Of a stretch of DNA of 18,243 nt, positions 5,013-12,647 are shown piece by piece. The translations under genes were made by a program, and so were the position numbers. This DNA comes from Thiopseudomonas sp. (lineage in GTDB: Bacteria; Pseudomonadota; Gammaproteobacteria; Pseudomonadales; Pseudomonadaceae), in the NCBI GenBank assembly GCA_023228985.1, contig JALOAC010000035.1, positions 1 to 18,243 of the forward strand. The letters run 5' to 3'. How positions within the stretch are numbered: the first letter of the stretch is position 1; each line of letters starts with the position of its first letter. The notes under the pieces are model-generated. The model was not told the DNA's origin. It saw only the letters and a list, made by a program, of their open reading frames with translations, and did not search any database.

Positions 5013-6089
5013 ATGATAAAGCACACCAAAACATTAAAAGTCCGAGTACGAGACAGGCATTTGCCCTTGCTTAATAGCATGGCTCGAAGCGTCAATTTCG
5101 TCTGGAACTTTGTCAATGAGTTGAGCCAGCGCTCGATTAAAGAGCGTGGTGTGTTTTTGTCAGCCTATGATGTTCAGAAATATACCAATGGCGCAGGTAA
5201 GGACTTAGGGCTACACAGCCAAACAGTGCAACGTATTGCAGTTGAGTACACGACGCGCCGCAAGCAGTTTAAGAAGGCGCGGCTGAACTGGCGCAAGTCA
5301 GGCGGTGTGCGCCGCTCACTGGGCTGGATTCCGGTTAATACGGCTGCGGCCCAATGGAAAAATGGGCAGGTCTACCACAATGGCCACTACTTTAAAGTGT
5401 GGGACAGCTACGGCTTGAGCCAATATACGTTTCGCTCTGCCAGCTTCAATGAAGATGCCCGTGGCCGCTGGTACTTCAATGTAGTGGTTGATGTGGAGGT
5501 TGAGCCACCCAAAGGCCAAGACCGTATCGGTATTGATCTAGGCTTAACGGATACCGCCACCTGTTCCGACGGTACAAAGCTGGAAGCGGGACGCTTCTAT
5601 CGTGGGCTTGAGGAAAAGTTAGCCATAGCGCAACGGGCTAGGAATAAAACCCAAGTTAAAACTATTCATGCGAAAATCGCTAACCGTAGAAAAGATACGC
5701 TGCACAAGTTCAGCCGCGAGCTGGTCAACCGCTGCGGTGAGATCTATGTGGGCAATGTCAGTAGTTTAAAACTCGCTAAAACCAAGATGGCTAAGTCAGT
5801 ATTGGATGCTGGCTGGGGTCAATTAAAAACAATGTTGGACTATAAATGCGCTCACGCAGGCATTGTTTTTAAGGAAGTGAACGAGGCATACACCACCCAA
5901 ACCTGTAGCTGTTGTGGCGCACTGCCCGATAGCAGGCCGAGAGGTATCGCAGGGCTTGGAATCAGAGAATGGACGTGCAGTGCGTGTGGTGTCACGCACA
6001 GCGACCGTGATATAAACGCGGCCAAGAACATTCTCGCGGTCGGGCATGGCCGTCTAGCAGTAGGAATCACCGCCTCTTTAGGGCGGTGA
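5013..6089 (+). CDS. tnpB: TnpB family RNA-guided nuclease-like protein
   Basis: A 358-residue OrfB/TnpB protein of about normal length. The N-terminal helical/WED-like part spans residues 1-165. The RuvC-like core has RuvC-I GIDLGL (D175), and RuvC-III is SDRDINAAKNI (D331/D333). The zinc finger is CSCC at 298-301 and CSAC at 322-325. In place of the usual RuvC-II glutamate (ExL motif) it reads YVGNVSSLKL (G247/N248). A glutamate at 291 in VNEAYTTQTC might serve instead; variants with a displaced catalytic residue are known among TnpB proteins. TnpB uses a guide RNA from its own 3' end to cut target DNA, which helps element retention. No tnpA is adjacent, so the element depends on a transposase elsewhere. 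No good Shine-Dalgarno sequence is seen. The transcription start may lie very close to the ATG. Confidence 0.92.
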   Translation: MIKHTKTLKVRVRDRHLPLLNSMARSVNFVWNFVNELSQRSIKERGVFLSAYDVQKYTNGAGKDLGLHSQTVQRIAVEYTTRRKQFKKARLNWRKSGGVRRSLGWIPVNTAAAQWKNGQVYHNGHYFKVWDSYGLSQYTFRSASFNEDARGRWYFNVVVDVEVEPPKGQDRIGIDLGLTDTATCSDGTKLEAGRFYRGLEEKLAIAQRARNKTQVKTIHAKIANRRKDTLHKFSRELVNRCGEIYVGNVSSLKLAKTKMAKSVLDAGWGQLKTMLDYKCAHAGIVFKEVNEAYTTQTCSCCGALPDSRPRGIAGLGIREWTCSACGVTHSDRDINAAKNILAVGHGRLAVGITASLGR

Positions 6090-6098
6090 GGATGTCAA
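5960..6098 (+). ncRNA. Putative omega (reRNA) guide scaffold of TnpB
   Basis: By analogy with characterised TnpB elements, the 3' end of tnpB plus the right-end hairpin (6068-6088) should form the guide scaffold, with the guide taken from the flank after about 6098 (starting near ACTTGGACAGG). Only the terminal hairpin is visible; the 5' limit given is arbitrary. Confidence 0.3.
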
Positions 6099-6283
6099 AA
6101 CTTGGACAGGCATCTTGCTATCAGTGGCAACATGAGCTCTGCTGCATGGAAGATGCTTTTGTCCTGATAAAGAAGGGTTAAAAAAGCACCGCTCTTAAGC
6201 GCTTCTATTGGCGCAAAGATTGCCAATTGATTGTTGCATGGTTAAAGTTACGCCCCTGTTTTTGTTAATACATCGACACCATT

Positions 6284-7375
6284 ATGACTCCATTAGAACG
6301 CTACCAAGAAGATTTAAAGCGTCCGGATTTTTTCCGCGATGCAGCCCAAGAGAACGCAGTAAGGCACTTACAGCGGTTGTACGATGATCTTCTAACTGAA
6401 GCACCAAAGCAAAGTCGGCTCAGCATTATGCTGGGTCGTAAAAATCTGCAGCCCATTAAAGGTTTGTATTTTTGGGGTGGTGTGGGGCGTGGCAAAACCT
6501 ATTTGGTCGATACTTTTTTTGAAGCGCTGCCGTTTGAACAGAAAATGCGCACTCATTTTCATCGCTTTATGAAGCGTGTACACGAGGAGTTACGTAGTCT
6601 AGCAGGCGAAAAAAACCCATTGGTTATCGTGGCTAAGCGTTTTGCTAGTGAGGCGCGGGTGATTTGTTTTGATGAGTTTTTTGTCTCAGATATTACCGAC
6701 GCCATGATTTTGGGCGGCCTCATGGAAGAGTTGTTTAGAAACGGCGTGACTCTAGTCGCTACCTCCAACATTGTGCCCGATGGCCTATATAAAGACGGCT
6801 TGCAGCGCGCGCGTTTTTTACCGGCAATTGCATTGCTTAAAGAGCATACCGAAGTGGTTAACGTGGACAGCGGCATTGACTACCGTTTACGCGCTTTAGA
6901 GCAAGCAGAGCTGTACCACTGGCCGTTATCAGCAGAGGTGGATGCCAAGCTGGAGCAAAGCTTTCGCAGTTTACTGCTAGAGAATTGCAAAATTCTTGAA
7001 AACGAAGTGTTAACCGTCGAAAATCGAGAAATTATTGCCCGTAAGGTCGGTAACGATGTGGCATGGTTTGATTTTCGCGCCATCTGTGACGGGCCACGCA
7101 GCCAAAATGACTATATCGAACTGGGTAAAATCTATAGCGCCGTGATTCTGTCTGGCGTGGAACAAATGAGCAGTAAAAACGAAGACATTGCGCGCCGCTT
7201 TATTAACTTAGTAGATGAGTTCTACGATCGTAACGTTAAGCTGATTCTCTCGGCTGAAGTGGAGCTCAAAGACCTTTACACCGGTAATCGTCTGCAATTT
7301 GAGTTCCAGCGCACTCTAAGTCGCTTACTGGAAATGCAGTCCCATGAGTTTTTGGCGCGACCACATAAGCCATAA
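6284..7375 (+). CDS. zapE: Cell division protein ZapE (AFG1-like ATPase)
   Basis: A 363-residue AFG1/ZapE-family P-loop ATPase, the usual length. Walker A is GGVGRGKT (65-72), and Walker B is VICFDEF (126-132; D130, E131). The start MTPLERYQEDL is the conserved N terminus of the family. Later segments (VATSNIVPDGLYKDGLQR; ARRFINLVDEFYDRNVKL) are also characteristic. ZapE associates with the Z-ring and affects FtsZ assembly late in division, especially in low oxygen or heat, according to work in E. coli. It is the first core gene right of the integron/TnpB region, with a 194-base gap before it. In many pseudomonads it sits near rplM-rpsI; that context is not visible here. The Shine-Dalgarno sequence is weak. 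Confidence 0.93.
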   Translation: MTPLERYQEDLKRPDFFRDAAQENAVRHLQRLYDDLLTEAPKQSRLSIMLGRKNLQPIKGLYFWGGVGRGKTYLVDTFFEALPFEQKMRTHFHRFMKRVHEELRSLAGEKNPLVIVAKRFASEARVICFDEFFVSDITDAMILGGLMEELFRNGVTLVATSNIVPDGLYKDGLQRARFLPAIALLKEHTEVVNVDSGIDYRLRALEQAELYHWPLSAEVDAKLEQSFRSLLLENCKILENEVLTVENREIIARKVGNDVAWFDFRAICDGPRSQNDYIELGKIYSAVILSGVEQMSSKNEDIARRFINLVDEFYDRNVKLILSAEVELKDLYTGNRLQFEFQRTLSRLLEMQSHEFLARPHKP

Positions 7376-7518
7376 GCACTGTTGGATGATAGGCTAGGCA
7401 CATTCTTGAGCCGCAGCGTGACTAAAAACAGGCAAGAAATATCAGCAGTACTGCCCGTACAGCCGTCCGCTAAGGCTGTATGATAGGTTTATTTAGCGAT
7501 CAGAAAAGGTATCAAACA

Positions 7519-8361
7519 ATGGTTAGTGTTGGGCAAATAAACCGACTGCAAGTCAGTCATCACGTTGATTTTGGCCTGTATCTTGATGATGGCGACTCCG
7601 GCGAGATCCTGTTGCCACGGCGCGAGATCCCCAAAAACGCTGATACCGAACCCGGCGAGTGGCTGGACGTGTTCATTTATTATGATAGTGAAGATCGTAT
7701 TGTTGCCACAGGTCGCACGCCTAAGGTCATGCTAGGTCAATTTGCTAGTTTGCAGGTGGTGGATATTAACCGTACGGGTATTTTTTTGGATTGGGGGTTA
7801 AGCAAAGACTTGCTGATGCCGCACTCTGAAGAAAAACGCCCCGTACAGGTGGGTGACTCGGTTGTGGTATTTGTTTACCAAGATGTGCATACCGGACGCT
7901 TGGTGGCTTCAGCTCAGTTGGATCGCTTTGCCAAAAGCACAGTTGAGGACGCGGGCTATGCGGTGAATGATCCGGTAAAACTGTTGGTAGCTGAGCGTAC
8001 CGATCTGGGTTTTACCTGTTTGGTGGATAAGCAGTATCTGGGTCTTTTGCATCATTACGAAGTGTTTCAGCCGGTGCGTATAGGTCAGCGCCTGCCGGGT
8101 TATATCAGGGAAGTACGTGAAGATGGCCGTCTAAGTCTGAGTCTACAGTTGCAGGGGCAAGAAGTACGTGATCATCTAAGCGAGCAGATTTTAGCCGCGC
8201 TGGCCGACAATGATGGGCGTTTAGAGCTAAGCGATAAAAGCTCGGCGCAGGCTATTGCTGAGCGCTTTGGCGTGAGCAAGGGCAATTACAAAAAAGCCAT
8301 CGGCCAACTCTACAAGCAAGGTTTGATTGAGATTTTTCCTACCCATATTGAACTCAAATAA
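7519..8361 (+). CDS. S1-like RNA-binding protein, CvfB/YitL family
   Basis: A 280-residue protein with the CvfB layout: repeated S1/OB-fold units (about 1-60, 60-130 and 140-215) and a C-terminal winged-helix segment (about 215-280, SAQAIAERFGVSKGNYKKAIGQLYKQGLI). The start MVSVGQINRLQVSHHVDFGLYLDD matches the usual N terminus of the family, so I prefer the ATG at 7519 (AAAAGG upstream) over the in-frame ATG at 7480, which adds 13 residues and would begin at the tail of a small hairpin (7459-7479). The family binds RNA and affects virulence-factor expression in Staphylococcus; its role in gammaproteobacteria is poorly known. Monocistronic by spacing: a hairpin follows its stop. Confidence 0.88.
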   Translation: MVSVGQINRLQVSHHVDFGLYLDDGDSGEILLPRREIPKNADTEPGEWLDVFIYYDSEDRIVATGRTPKVMLGQFASLQVVDINRTGIFLDWGLSKDLLMPHSEEKRPVQVGDSVVVFVYQDVHTGRLVASAQLDRFAKSTVEDAGYAVNDPVKLLVAERTDLGFTCLVDKQYLGLLHHYEVFQPVRIGQRLPGYIREVREDGRLSLSLQLQGQEVRDHLSEQILAALADNDGRLELSDKSSAQAIAERFGVSKGNYKKAIGQLYKQGLIEIFPTHIELK

Positions 8362-8362
8362 A

Positions 8363-8381
8363 CAGCCAAACCGTTTGGCTG
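8363..8381 (+). terminator. Possible terminator after the CvfB-like gene
   Basis: CAGCCAAA, CCG, TTTGGCTG makes a perfect 8-bp stem directly after the stop codon. No T-run follows, so it may be a weak terminator or an mRNA-end-stabilising hairpin. Confidence 0.45.
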
Positions 8382-8493
8382 CGGCAAATGCGCTGGTACA
8401 AACCTGTTTGCTATATATTTTGATAAAGTAAGGCGGTGAATGAATTCTTGCTTTATTCCTCTCATCGGGAATCCTAAAGAGCGTTACTAATCT

Positions 8494-9648
8494 ATGCGTC
8501 GAATCATATTTTTTGCAGTACTTGCGCTGGCTTTAGGTGTTGGTTTTAGTGCGTTTAAAACTTGGCGCGGAACACCGGTGCGTGTTATCACGGCGCAAAT
8601 GTTGCCGCTTGAGCAGTGGGTGGTAGCCAGTGGGCAGGTGCGCTATCAATCGCTGGCGCGCATCGGTGCAGAAATTACTGGCACAGTGGCAGAGCGTTTT
8701 GTTCGCGAAGGCGATCAGGTGCAAGCAGGTGATCCGTTAATTAGTCTGCATCGAGAAGAATGGCTTGCCCAGTACCAACAAGCGCAAACAGCCTTGGCGC
8801 AGCTCACCAACCAGCTTTATCCGCAAGCGTTAGAGTCCTTGGCTGAGGCGCGTTTAGCCTATCAACAAGCGCAGCGAGAAGCTCAACGTCGCACGCAGTT
8901 AGCCGAGCAGGGCATGCTATCTACCGAGCAAAGTGAGCAAGCGCAGAGCTTAGCCAAAACCCGGAAAACCAGCTTAACGCGCGCAGAGTTATTAGTGCGC
9001 TCGTTACAGCCCGGTGGTGACGAAGAGCGTCTCTTACAGCAACGTTTGCAATCGGCTAAGGCTAATTTAGATAAAACCCAGATTAGCGCTCCTTTTGCAG
9101 GACGGGTACAAACGCGTAATGTGGAGCCGGGTGATCAGGTGCAGCCGGGTAAAGTGCTGTTGGAGATCGCTCGCTTGGATGGCTTGGAAATTGTTGCTGC
9201 GGTAGATGAAAAGTATATGGCACCTTTACAGCTTGGCCAGTCCGCAGTAGTAATTGCTGATGCATGGCCAGAGCATGAGCTGCCTGCCACAGTCAGCTTT
9301 ATTGCACCCGCTGTGGATGAGAGTAGCGGGACATTGGATGTGCATTTGCAGGTGCAGGATAGCGAGGCGCGCTTGCGTCAGGGCATGACCGTATCGGTGA
9401 GTATATTGACCGCGCAAAAACAGCAAGCGCTGTTGGTCCCTAAGGACTATATCTGGCACACCGAACAAGGCTGGCAGGTGTTTACCTTGGCAGATGGCAA
9501 AACAGCGTTAACGCCGATTGAACTGGGACTGCAAAGCACCACTGCCGTTGAGGTGATAAAGGGAATTACTGCCGGCACGCAGCTGGTGTTGCCTGATGAT
9601 GTCAAACAGCTTGGTCAAAGTGTACGCCCAGTGCTGGAGGCGCATTAA
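8494..9648 (+). CDS. Periplasmic adaptor (HlyD/MacA-like) of an ABC exporter
   Basis: A 384-residue membrane-fusion protein. Residues 4-20 are a signal anchor (IIFFAVLALALGVGFSA). A barrel-sandwich (lipoyl-like) domain is split around a coiled-coil hairpin: first half about 45-85 (GAEITGTVAERFVREGDQVQAGDPL), long Q/A/E-rich helices about 88-190, second half about 195-225 (ISAPFAGRVQTRNVEPGDQV). A beta-barrel and membrane-proximal domain follow to the end. Such adaptors link an inner-membrane ABC transporter to an outer-membrane TolC-like channel. The permease gene starts 3 bases after its stop and the ATPase overlaps the permease, so the three form an operon. The substrate is not indicated. 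No outer-membrane factor is encoded here. Confidence 0.88.
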   Translation: MRRIIFFAVLALALGVGFSAFKTWRGTPVRVITAQMLPLEQWVVASGQVRYQSLARIGAEITGTVAERFVREGDQVQAGDPLISLHREEWLAQYQQAQTALAQLTNQLYPQALESLAEARLAYQQAQREAQRRTQLAEQGMLSTEQSEQAQSLAKTRKTSLTRAELLVRSLQPGGDEERLLQQRLQSAKANLDKTQISAPFAGRVQTRNVEPGDQVQPGKVLLEIARLDGLEIVAAVDEKYMAPLQLGQSAVVIADAWPEHELPATVSFIAPAVDESSGTLDVHLQVQDSEARLRQGMTVSVSILTAQKQQALLVPKDYIWHTEQGWQVFTLADGKTALTPIELGLQSTTAVEVIKGITAGTQLVLPDDVKQLGQSVRPVLEAH

Positions 9649-9651
9649 TCC

Positions 9652-10875
9652 ATGTCTTTGCTCAGCGCGCGGCTGTGGATTGAACAGCGCATAGCTTGGC
9701 GTTTCATGGCTGAAAACCCTTTGCAAACCCTGCTGATTAGCATTGCTATTGCCGTGGGTACGGCGGTGATTATCTTTATCACAGCGCTAATGAATGGGCT
9801 GCAGCAAAATACCGTTAATAAAACACTTGGCAGCCAAGCGCATATCAAGCTGGAGTCCACGCGCCTGTATAACCGTATGCCAGCGGTGAGTCTAGACCAG
9901 CACCGAATCCTCCTGGAAACCCAGCGCGCGCAACCCTTGCAACGCATTGATAGCTGGCAAGCCGTCATGCAGGCATTGGATGCGATTCCCAGTTTAACGG
10001 CTGTCTCACCTATAGTTTCTGGCCCTGCCTTGGTGCAACGTGGACGGGCAAGCGCCTCGGTTATTATCAATGGCATTGATGCCCAGCGTTATCAGAAAAT
10101 TGTTGATTTACCCAGCAACATACAGCTGGGTAGCTATCGCATTAGTAGTCAAGACGTTTTGATTGGCAGTGAGTTGGCCAAAGATTTGGGTTTGCAAGCC
10201 GGTGATAAATTGCGCATTCAAGCCGTTGACGGTCGCACAGCTTTGGTGCGTGTGTCGGGCGTGTTTAGCATGGGTGTGCAAGAGCTAGACAGCCGACAAA
10301 TTTATATTGATTTAAAACAGGCGCAAACGCTGTTGAATCTGGTCGGTGGTATTACTGGTTTGGAAGTGAAAATTGACGATATTTTTACTGCGCGTGAGTG
10401 GGGTGCGCGCTTGGAGCGCTTAACTGGTCTGCATGTAAAAAATTGGATGGATAACAACAGTCAGCTTCTTAATGCGTTGCGCTCGCAGAAAATGACTACG
10501 CAGATGATCCGTCTGTTTGTGGGCTTAGCCGTGGCTTTGGGCATTGCCAGCGTGATGGCCGTGAGTGTGGTGCAACGTACTCGCGAGGTAGGTATTTTGC
10601 GCGCCATGGGTAGCACTAGAGATCAAATTCTACGTGTGTTCCTGATTCAGGGTGCCATGCTGGGCGCCATAGGTGCAGTGTTTGGTATGGCAGGTGGTTA
10701 TGTCCTGGTGCATCTATTCAATGGCTTTGGTGCGCGCTTATTTTTTGTTTCCGTGCATCCGGAAGTAACCATCACGGCACTGTTTATTGCGATTTGTACA
10801 GGTATTTTGGCTGCAGCTCTGCCGGCTCGCCGCGCTTCTAGATACGATCCGGCGGAGGCGATTCGTTATGTCTAA
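9652..10875 (+). CDS. ABC transporter permease, FtsX/MacB-LolE type
   Basis: A 407-residue permease with the MacB/Lol topology: TM1 about 24-47 (PLQTLLISIAIAVGTAVIIF), a large periplasmic domain (about 50-275), then three C-terminal helices at about 280-305, 325-350 and 365-390. The helix-2/3 region carries the conserved VVQRTREVGILRAMGSTRDQI coupling segment of FtsX-like permeases. Unlike MacB, the ATPase is a separate polypeptide, encoded next and overlapping by 8 bases. Type VII-fold ABC permeases of this sort act by mechanotransmission and move lipoproteins, peptides or drugs. With an HlyD-like adaptor, export across the envelope is more likely than lipoprotein release alone. Confidence 0.9.
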   Translation: MSLLSARLWIEQRIAWRFMAENPLQTLLISIAIAVGTAVIIFITALMNGLQQNTVNKTLGSQAHIKLESTRLYNRMPAVSLDQHRILLETQRAQPLQRIDSWQAVMQALDAIPSLTAVSPIVSGPALVQRGRASASVIINGIDAQRYQKIVDLPSNIQLGSYRISSQDVLIGSELAKDLGLQAGDKLRIQAVDGRTALVRVSGVFSMGVQELDSRQIYIDLKQAQTLLNLVGGITGLEVKIDDIFTAREWGARLERLTGLHVKNWMDNNSQLLNALRSQKMTTQMIRLFVGLAVALGIASVMAVSVVQRTREVGILRAMGSTRDQILRVFLIQGAMLGAIGAVFGMAGGYVLVHLFNGFGARLFFVSVHPEVTITALFIAICTGILAAALPARRASRYDPAEAIRYV

Positions 10876-11554
10876 TGAAGTAGTGCTGGAGCTGCGTCAG
10901 CTGTGTAAGGTGTTTGAACCCGATACACCTCGCGCGCTGCAGGTATTGTTTGATATTGATTTACAGTTGCGCGCCGGAGAGTTGACCGCTTTGGTTGGCC
11001 CCTCCGGCTCGGGGAAAAGTACTTTGCTTAACTTGATGGGATTGCTGGATACGCCCAGTAAAGGTGAGTTGTTGATTCAAGGACAGGCTACTGCAGCGTT
11101 AGACGATACTCGGCGGACGGCTTTGCGCGCGCATCATATTGGTTTTGTGTTTCAGTTTCATCATCTAATCGGTGCTTTTAATGTGCTGGATAATGTGTTG
11201 ATGCCGCTGATGTTGCAGCAGGGTAAACCTAATCAAGAGCAGCTCGAATATGCGCACTACTTGCTTGAAGCCGTGGGGTTAGCTGATTTGGCGCAGCGCT
11301 CAGCCAAGGCATTATCGGGTGGTCAGCAACAGCGGGTGGCCATTGCGCGTGCTTTAGTCAACAGGCCTGCGTTGTTATTGGCCGATGAGCCGACCGGTAA
11401 CCTGGATACACAAACCGCCGATGAAGTGTTTACCCTGTTCGAGCAGTTTAATCGTGAAACGGGCTGTGCCACTTTAATCGTGACGCACGATCCGCTGCTT
11501 AGCGCACGTTGCCCGCGCACTATTAGTATGTTGGACGGGCGGATTGTTTCTTAA
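10868..11554 (+). CDS. ABC transporter ATP-binding protein (LolD/MacB-like)
   Basis: A 228-residue ABC ATPase. Walker A is GPSGSGKST (44-52), the Q-loop is FVFQF (Q96), the signature is LSGGQQQR (149-156), and Walker B is LLLADEPTGNLD (169-180). The H-loop LIVTHD comes near the end. LADEPTGNLD is typical of the LolD/MacB/FtsE subgroup. I start it at the ATG at 10868, preceded by GGAGG, rather than at an upstream in-frame ATG (10787) inside the permease gene: MSNEVVLELRQLCKVF is the normal N terminus. It overlaps the permease by 8 bases (translational coupling). It energises the export system made by the two preceding genes. Confidence 0.93.
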   Translation: MSNEVVLELRQLCKVFEPDTPRALQVLFDIDLQLRAGELTALVGPSGSGKSTLLNLMGLLDTPSKGELLIQGQATAALDDTRRTALRAHHIGFVFQFHHLIGAFNVLDNVLMPLMLQQGKPNQEQLEYAHYLLEAVGLADLAQRSAKALSGGQQQRVAIARALVNRPALLLADEPTGNLDTQTADEVFTLFEQFNRETGCATLIVTHDPLLSARCPRTISMLDGRIVS

Positions 11555-11674
11555 GAAGCCTGCGCATCTATAGCTCGTACAGGTATGGCGTACAGTATTG
11601 CGTTTTGTGTAGAAAATTTAGAAACCTGCGTTTGTTGATGCGATAAAGCTTAGTTTGTGTTACAAATAGCGCGC

Positions 11675-11835
11675 TTTACGTTCTCAGGGCGGGGTGTGAG
11701 TCCCCACCGGCGGTAAAGACCAGCTAATGTGGTCGAGCCCGCGAGCGCCTGCTAGAGGTTTTCCGCTAACAGGGTCAGCAGACTTTGGTGCAATCCCAAG
11801 GCCGACGGTTATAGTCCGGATGAGAGAGGGCGAGT
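11675..11835 (+). ncRNA. FMN riboswitch (RFN element)
   Basis: The highly conserved RFN blocks are all present in order: CTCAGGGCGGGG near 11683, GTCCCCACCGGCGGTAAA (11700-11717), GAGCCCGCGAGCGCC (11735-11749), GGGTCAGCAGA (11771-11781), GGTGCAATCCCAAGGCCGAC (11787-11806), then AGTCCGGATGAGAGAGGG (11813-11830). It senses FMN and represses the riboflavin genes downstream. ribE starts about 135 bases later. In gammaproteobacteria it can act on transcription or translation; the leader offers two hairpins after the aptamer (see separate entry). Confidence 0.95.
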
Positions 11836-11839
11836 TCCC

Positions 11840-11942
11840 ACGACAACTGTGCACCCCATGTGCCGTTGTCGTCCTGTGCGTTATAGATGCGTACAAAACT
11901 CCCTCCAGTGTCGCCCTGTTATTGCAGCTATTCTTTATAGCT
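11840..11942 (+). promoter_or_regulatory. Riboswitch expression platform candidates
   Basis: Directly after the aptamer, ACGACAAC (11840-11847) pairs with GTTGTCGT (11865-11872), enclosing a GCAC/GTGC inner stem. A second hairpin, AGCTAT (11926-11931) with ATAGCT (11937-11942), lies 13 bases before the ribE Shine-Dalgarno region (ACAGGA, 11955-11960). Neither has a T-run. CCCTCC at 11901-11906 could pair with GAGGG inside the aptamer's 3' strand. The actual switching mechanism cannot be decided here. Confidence 0.4.
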
Positions 11943-11970
11943 AGAGGCTACTTAACAGGAATCAATATCA

Positions 11971-12630
11971 ATGTTTACTGGAATTATCGAAGCCGTTGGC
12001 AGTATTCGCAGTTTGACGCCCAAAGGCGGCGATGTGCGTGTACAGGTCGCCACCGGCAAGCTGGATCTATCTGACGTTAAGCTGGGTGACAGCATAGCCG
12101 TCAATGGCATTTGTTTGACTGTAGTGGAATTACCCGGTGATGGTTTTTGCGCGGATGTAAGTCGCGAAACCCTTGCGCGTACTGCGCTGGTTAATTTACG
12201 CCAAGGCAGCAAAGTAAATCTAGAAAAAGCCCTATTACCCACCACACGTTTAGGCGGACACTTGGTCAGCGGTCATGTTGACGGCGTCGGTGAAGTCATT
12301 AAGCGTGAAGACAATGCGCGTGCCATTCAGTTCGCTATTCGTGCGCCGAAAGAATTGGCGCGGTATATCGCTATGAAAGGCTCGATCACGGTAGATGGCA
12401 CCAGTTTGACAGTCAATAGCGTCAATGGCAGCGAATTTGAGCTCACCATTGTGCCGCACACTTTGCAAGAAACTATTATGGCGGACTATCAATCTGGTCA
12501 TTTAGTGAACCTGGAAATTGACCTAATTGCGCGTTATTTAGAACGTTTATTGCTTGGCGACAAGGCCGCAGAGCCCGATTCGGCTGGTATTACTGAAACA
12601 TTTTTGGCAGAACACGGTTTTCTGCGCTAA
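11971..12630 (+). CDS. ribE: Riboflavin synthase alpha subunit
   Basis: A 219-residue riboflavin synthase, the usual length. It dismutates two 6,7-dimethyl-8-ribityllumazine molecules to riboflavin and a pyrimidinedione. The start MFTGIIEAVGSI is the invariant N terminus. The protein is two tandem lumazine-binding barrels: about 1-97, with GDSIAVNGICLTV, and about 98-195, with GGHLVSGHVDGVG at the junction and GSITVDGTSLTVNSV as the matching motif of the second. It is the first gene of the FMN-riboswitch operon. ribBA follows after 17 bases. ribD, which often precedes this gene in pseudomonads, is absent; an ABC exporter operon sits upstream instead. Confidence 0.96.
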   Translation: MFTGIIEAVGSIRSLTPKGGDVRVQVATGKLDLSDVKLGDSIAVNGICLTVVELPGDGFCADVSRETLARTALVNLRQGSKVNLEKALLPTTRLGGHLVSGHVDGVGEVIKREDNARAIQFAIRAPKELARYIAMKGSITVDGTSLTVNSVNGSEFELTIVPHTLQETIMADYQSGHLVNLEIDLIARYLERLLLGDKAAEPDSAGITETFLAEHGFLR

Positions 12631-12647
12631 CAGATGGAGAGGTTGTT

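Larger units (their letters stand above)
4907..6098 (+). mobile_element. TnpB-only IS200/IS605-group (IS1341-like) element
   Basis: A single tnpB gene without a tnpA Y1 transposase, bounded by hairpins. On the left CCTCGTACT / AGTGCGAGG (4907-4927, one wobble pair) is followed by GAGGATG. On the right CACCGCC / GGCGGTG (6068-6088) overlaps the end of tnpB and is also followed by GAGGATG. Subterminal structured ends like these are typical of this group, which has no terminal inverted repeats or target duplication. The left end coincides with the loss of the integrase reading frame. The exact ends are uncertain; the right end probably lies at about 6094-6098. Confidence 0.65.

Noticed and set aside
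1..6098. CRISPR array
   Set aside because: The repeated elements are spaced by whole genes, vary from 60 to 110 bp and have attC boxes; they are integron recombination sites, not CRISPR repeats.
7459..7479. ACAGCC...GGCTGT hairpin between zapE and the CvfB-like gene
   Set aside because: No T-run after it, and a 9-base loop; function cannot be supported beyond noting it when choosing the downstream start.
9645..10076. Minus-strand frame of 143 codons antisense to the ABC permease
   Set aside because: Typical shadow of a well-recognised gene on the plus strand; no motif.
11727..12074. Open plus-strand frame of 115 codons starting in the ribE leader
   Set aside because: It lies across the FMN riboswitch and the ribE start in another frame; the conserved RNA structure explains the sequence.
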